Shown here: piece by piece, positions 5,710 to 7,705 of the stretch
Position numbering within the stretch: position 1 is the stretch's first letter
How the letters are laid out: every line of letters begins with the position of its first letter
Assembly: GCA_030039815.1 (NCBI GenBank)
Contig: JASHUW010000358.1
Location: 1 to 7,705 of the forward strand
Length of the DNA stretch: 7,705 nt
Source: Alphaproteobacteria bacterium
Lineage (GTDB): Bacteria > Pseudomonadota > Alphaproteobacteria > ATCC43930 > CGMCC-115725
Direction of reading: 5' to 3'
Notes under the pieces: generated by a model
What the model was told of the DNA's origin: nothing
The model's input: the letters and a program-made list of their open reading frames with translations, nothing else
Database searches by the model: none
Position numbers and translations under genes: made by a program

Positions 5710-7002
5710 ATGGACGCCATGACGATGGGCCGGCTGGTGGATGCCGAGAATGGGCTGGTCAGCCGGCGTATCTTTATCGAGCCGGACATCTACCAGCAGG
5801 AGCTGGAGCAGATTTTCGCGCGCTGCTGGCTGTTCCTCTGCCATGAGAGTCAGATCCCGCTACCGGGCGATTTTCTCACCACCTACATGGGCGAAGACCC
5901 GGTGCTGGTTGTGCGCGACACGGCGGGGGTCGTACATGCCTTTCTCAATGTCTGCCGGCATCGCGGCAACCGCCTGTGCCGCGCCGACGACGGCAACGCC
6001 GCAACGTTTACCTGCGCCTATCACGGCTGGACCTACCGCAACGACGGACGGCTGACCGGTGTCCCTTATCTCAAGGAGGCCTATCACGGGGAACTGCAGC
6101 GCGAGGCGTGGGGCCTGCAGCCCGTTGCCCAGCTCGACAGCTACAAAGGCCTTTACTTCGCCACCTTCGATCCCGAGGCGCCGTCGCTCATCGACTATCT
6201 CGGCGAGATGACCTGGTATCTCGACAATTTCTTCGACCGCCGCGAAGGCGGCATCGAGGTGATCGGCGGCGTGCACAAATGGGTGATGCCCTGCAACTGG
6301 AAGTTTCCGGCCGAGAATTTTGGCGGTGACGCCTATCACGTGCCCTGGAGCCATCTCTCCGCGGTGCAGACCGCGTTCAGCAGCGGCGTGCAATCGAAGC
6401 CCGGCACGACCGGCGCAATCGTCTCGCCGGGTAACGGCCATATCCTGATCTGCGTTGGGCCCGACGATATCAGCGACCCGCCAGTACCCGAGCTGCTTGC
6501 CTACGAGCAGGAAATCCGGCCCGAGTTGGAAAAGCGCTTGGGCGCGCGGTGCAAGCTGATCAATCCGATCGTTGGCACGGCCTTTCCCAATTTCTCGATG
6601 CTGCGCGCGACGTCACGGACCTTCCGCGTCTGGCATCCGCGCGGCCCTGACAAGACCGAGGTATGGTCATGGGTCTATGTCGACAAGGCCGCGCCGCCGG
6701 ACGTCAAGGAAGCGATCCGGCTCGCCGGCATTCGCGGCTTCAGCCCGTCGGGCACGTTCGAGCAGGACGACATGGACAATTGGCAGGAGTGCACCTCGAC
6801 CTGCCGCGGCGCGGTCTCACGGCGCCTCGCGCTCAACACGCAGATGGGCCTCGGCCATGATCGCTTCGACGACGACCTCAATGCCTGGGCCAGCGATTTC
6901 CGCATGAGCGAAAGCAACCATCGTCAGTTTTATGGGCATTGGGCGCGGCTCATGGCGGCCGAGGATTGGACCGCGATGCCCGCATTCGGGCGTTCGCGAT
7001 GA
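5710..7002 (+). CDS. Rieske aromatic-ring dioxygenase, alpha (catalytic) subunit
   Basis: This 430-residue protein is a complete Rieske oxygenase large subunit. The Rieske [2Fe-2S] ligands are Cys82-x-His84 and Cys102-x2-His105, with the usual 17-residue gap. The mononuclear iron site is AENFGGDAYHVPWSH: bridging Asp207, ligands His210 and His215. The third ligand is probably Asp353 or Asp354 in FEQDDMDNW. The iron-site segment is very close to naphthalene dioxygenase (AENFVGDAYHVGWTH, Asp205/His208/His213), placing the protein in the naphthalene/biphenyl-type group with a separate beta subunit. It would add O2 to an arene to give a cis-dihydrodiol, using electrons from a ferredoxin and reductase not found in this window. 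The 3' end overlaps the beta gene by ATGA (6999-7002). Length is normal and no key residue is missing. The substrate is not deducible. Confidence 0.93.
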   Translation: MDAMTMGRLVDAENGLVSRRIFIEPDIYQQELEQIFARCWLFLCHESQIPLPGDFLTTYMGEDPVLVVRDTAGVVHAFLNVCRHRGNRLCRADDGNAATFTCAYHGWTYRNDGRLTGVPYLKEAYHGELQREAWGLQPVAQLDSYKGLYFATFDPEAPSLIDYLGEMTWYLDNFFDRREGGIEVIGGVHKWVMPCNWKFPAENFGGDAYHVPWSHLSAVQTAFSSGVQSKPGTTGAIVSPGNGHILICVGPDDISDPPVPELLAYEQEIRPELEKRLGARCKLINPIVGTAFPNFSMLRATSRTFRVWHPRGPDKTEVWSWVYVDKAAPPDVKEAIRLAGIRGFSPSGTFEQDDMDNWQECTSTCRGAVSRRLALNTQMGLGHDRFDDDLNAWASDFRMSESNHRQFYGHWARLMAAEDWTAMPAFGRSR

Positions 7003-7541
7003 ACCGGGACGTGCTTCGCGAGGTGGAGCAGTTTCTCTATCGCGAGGCCCGGCTGCTCGACGAGCGGCGGTTCGGCGAATGGTTGCGGTTGTTGACCGAC
7101 GACATCCGCTATTGGGTGGCGACGCGCAGCAATCGCTATCCGCGGCGCAGCCGGGCAATCTCGATCCTCGACCCGGAACGCTATGTCGAAAGCGACTTGC
7201 CGCACGAAGACGGGCTCGCTCTGCTTGACGAAACCAAGGAGACCCTGGCGGCGCGGGTCGCGCGGCTCGACACCGGAATGGCCTGGGCCGAAGACCCGCC
7301 GTCGCGTACGCGCCACCTAATCGCCAATATCGAAGTCGAACCGCTGCCTGGATCGGGCGAGTACCGGGTCTTCTCGAATTTCATCGTCTACCGCACGCGC
7401 GCCGAGACCGAAGAGGATTTTTACGTCGGCGCCCGCCAGGACCAGCTCCGCCGGATCGACGGCGACTGGAAGCTCGCCGCGCGTAAGGTGATCCTTGATC
7501 AGAACGTCCTGACCGCGAAGAACATCAGCGTCTTCTTCTAA
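6999..7541 (+). CDS. Rieske aromatic-ring dioxygenase, beta (structural) subunit
   Basis: This 180-residue protein is the small subunit of the alpha3beta3 oxygenase (SnoaL/NTF2-like fold). Family marks are EQFLYREARLLDE (10-22), GMAWAEDPPSRTRHLIANI (93-111), DFYVGARQDQLRR (140-152) and the highly typical C-terminus LDQNVLTAKNISVFF (166-180). It has no catalytic residues; it supports the alpha trimer and can influence specificity. The start at 6999 overlaps the alpha stop (ATGA) and has no good ribosome binding site of its own, so translation probably depends on reinitiation after alpha. The in-frame ATG at 6939 lies deep inside the alpha gene and is rejected. The PSRTRHLI segment resembles biphenyl-type beta subunits. 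No plus-strand ferredoxin gene follows in the remaining 164 bases. Confidence 0.92.
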   Translation: MNRDVLREVEQFLYREARLLDERRFGEWLRLLTDDIRYWVATRSNRYPRRSRAISILDPERYVESDLPHEDGLALLDETKETLAARVARLDTGMAWAEDPPSRTRHLIANIEVEPLPGSGEYRVFSNFIVYRTRAETEEDFYVGARQDQLRRIDGDWKLAARKVILDQNVLTAKNISVFF

Positions 7542-7705
7542 GGCGCGCCCAGCAGCTCGGTTCCCGAGACGAGATATTTGTCATCGAGCGATCTCTTTCC
7601 CGCAGCCCCCTTGGGGAGACGCGATGGAAAGGTCGGGTACGGAGGATAAAATCCGGTCTCCGCGGCCAAGGCTAAGCGGCCGCTGTCGCTGATGTAAGGG
7701 GACTT
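7538..7705 (-). CDS. Possible 3' end of a convergent gene (partial, enters from the right edge)
   Basis: On the minus strand a frame is open from the window edge for 55 codons to TAG at 7540-7538. Its translated tail ends KRSLDDKYLVSGTELLGAP, a composition that looks like real protein, and about two thirds of its third positions are G or C. I do not recognise the family and no start lies inside the window. It would converge on the dioxygenase operon and share four bases (7538-7541) with the beta-subunit stop region. A 55-codon open frame can occur by chance in GC-rich DNA, so this is a moderate call. Confidence 0.4.
   Translation of the reverse strand, partial: KSPYISDSGRLALAAETGFYPPYPTFPSRLPKGAAGKRSLDDKYLVSGTELLGAP

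Noticed and set aside
5860..6441. A 193-codon minus-strand open frame opposite the dioxygenase alpha gene
   Set aside because: Antisense shadow across the Rieske and iron-site motifs on the plus strand.
7624..7692. Short plus-strand ORF (22 codons) after a GGGGAG sequence near the right edge
   Set aside because: Too short, stops inside the window and shows no ferredoxin-like cysteines; the opposing minus-strand frame is more protein-like.

Overview
The window reads as a catabolic gene cluster from a GC-rich proteobacterium. An alphaproteobacterium is most likely: third codon positions are strongly G/C, genes are packed with ATGA overlaps, the best promoter candidate has a TATAGC-type -10 box, and the gene families are ones common in soil Hyphomicrobiales and Sphingomonadales. 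This taxonomic placing is inference. No mobile element, RNA gene or CRISPR array is visible.

Left edge (1-386): the 5' part of a minus-strand gene for an unrecognised protein with one membrane segment runs off the window. Positions 387-829 hold no convincing gene. They contain one clean inverted repeat (495-514) and a weak ECF-type promoter match facing the minus-strand gene.

First plus-strand block (830-4604) has five tightly spaced genes: a ureidoglycolate lyase-family protein, a 65-residue AtzG/GatC-like small subunit, an amidase-signature hydrolase with a complete Lys-cisSer-Ser triad, a cytoplasmic seven-blade Asp-box (BNR) propeller protein, and a carboxymuconolactone decarboxylase/AhpD-fold protein lacking the CxxC pair. 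Stop codons, Shine-Dalgarno sequences and start codons are interleaved, which points to one operon with translational coupling.

A 288-base gap (4605-4892) carries a small doubtful ORF, a weak terminator-like hairpin and a good sigma-70-like promoter. The second plus-strand block (4893-7541) follows: a cis-dihydrodiol dehydrogenase of the BphB type, then the alpha and beta subunits of a naphthalene/biphenyl-type Rieske dioxygenase. At the right edge an open minus-strand frame, probably the 3' end of a convergent gene, overlaps the beta-subunit stop codon by four bases.

Taken together, the second block would perform the classical first two steps of aromatic catabolism: cis-dihydroxylation, then rearomatisation to a catechol. 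The first block would break C-N bonds in an amide or ureido compound. The simplest combined reading is a pathway for an aromatic compound with an amide or urea-like group, but no gene fixes the substrate. Ferredoxin, ferredoxin reductase, ring-cleavage dioxygenase, transporter and regulator are all absent from the window.
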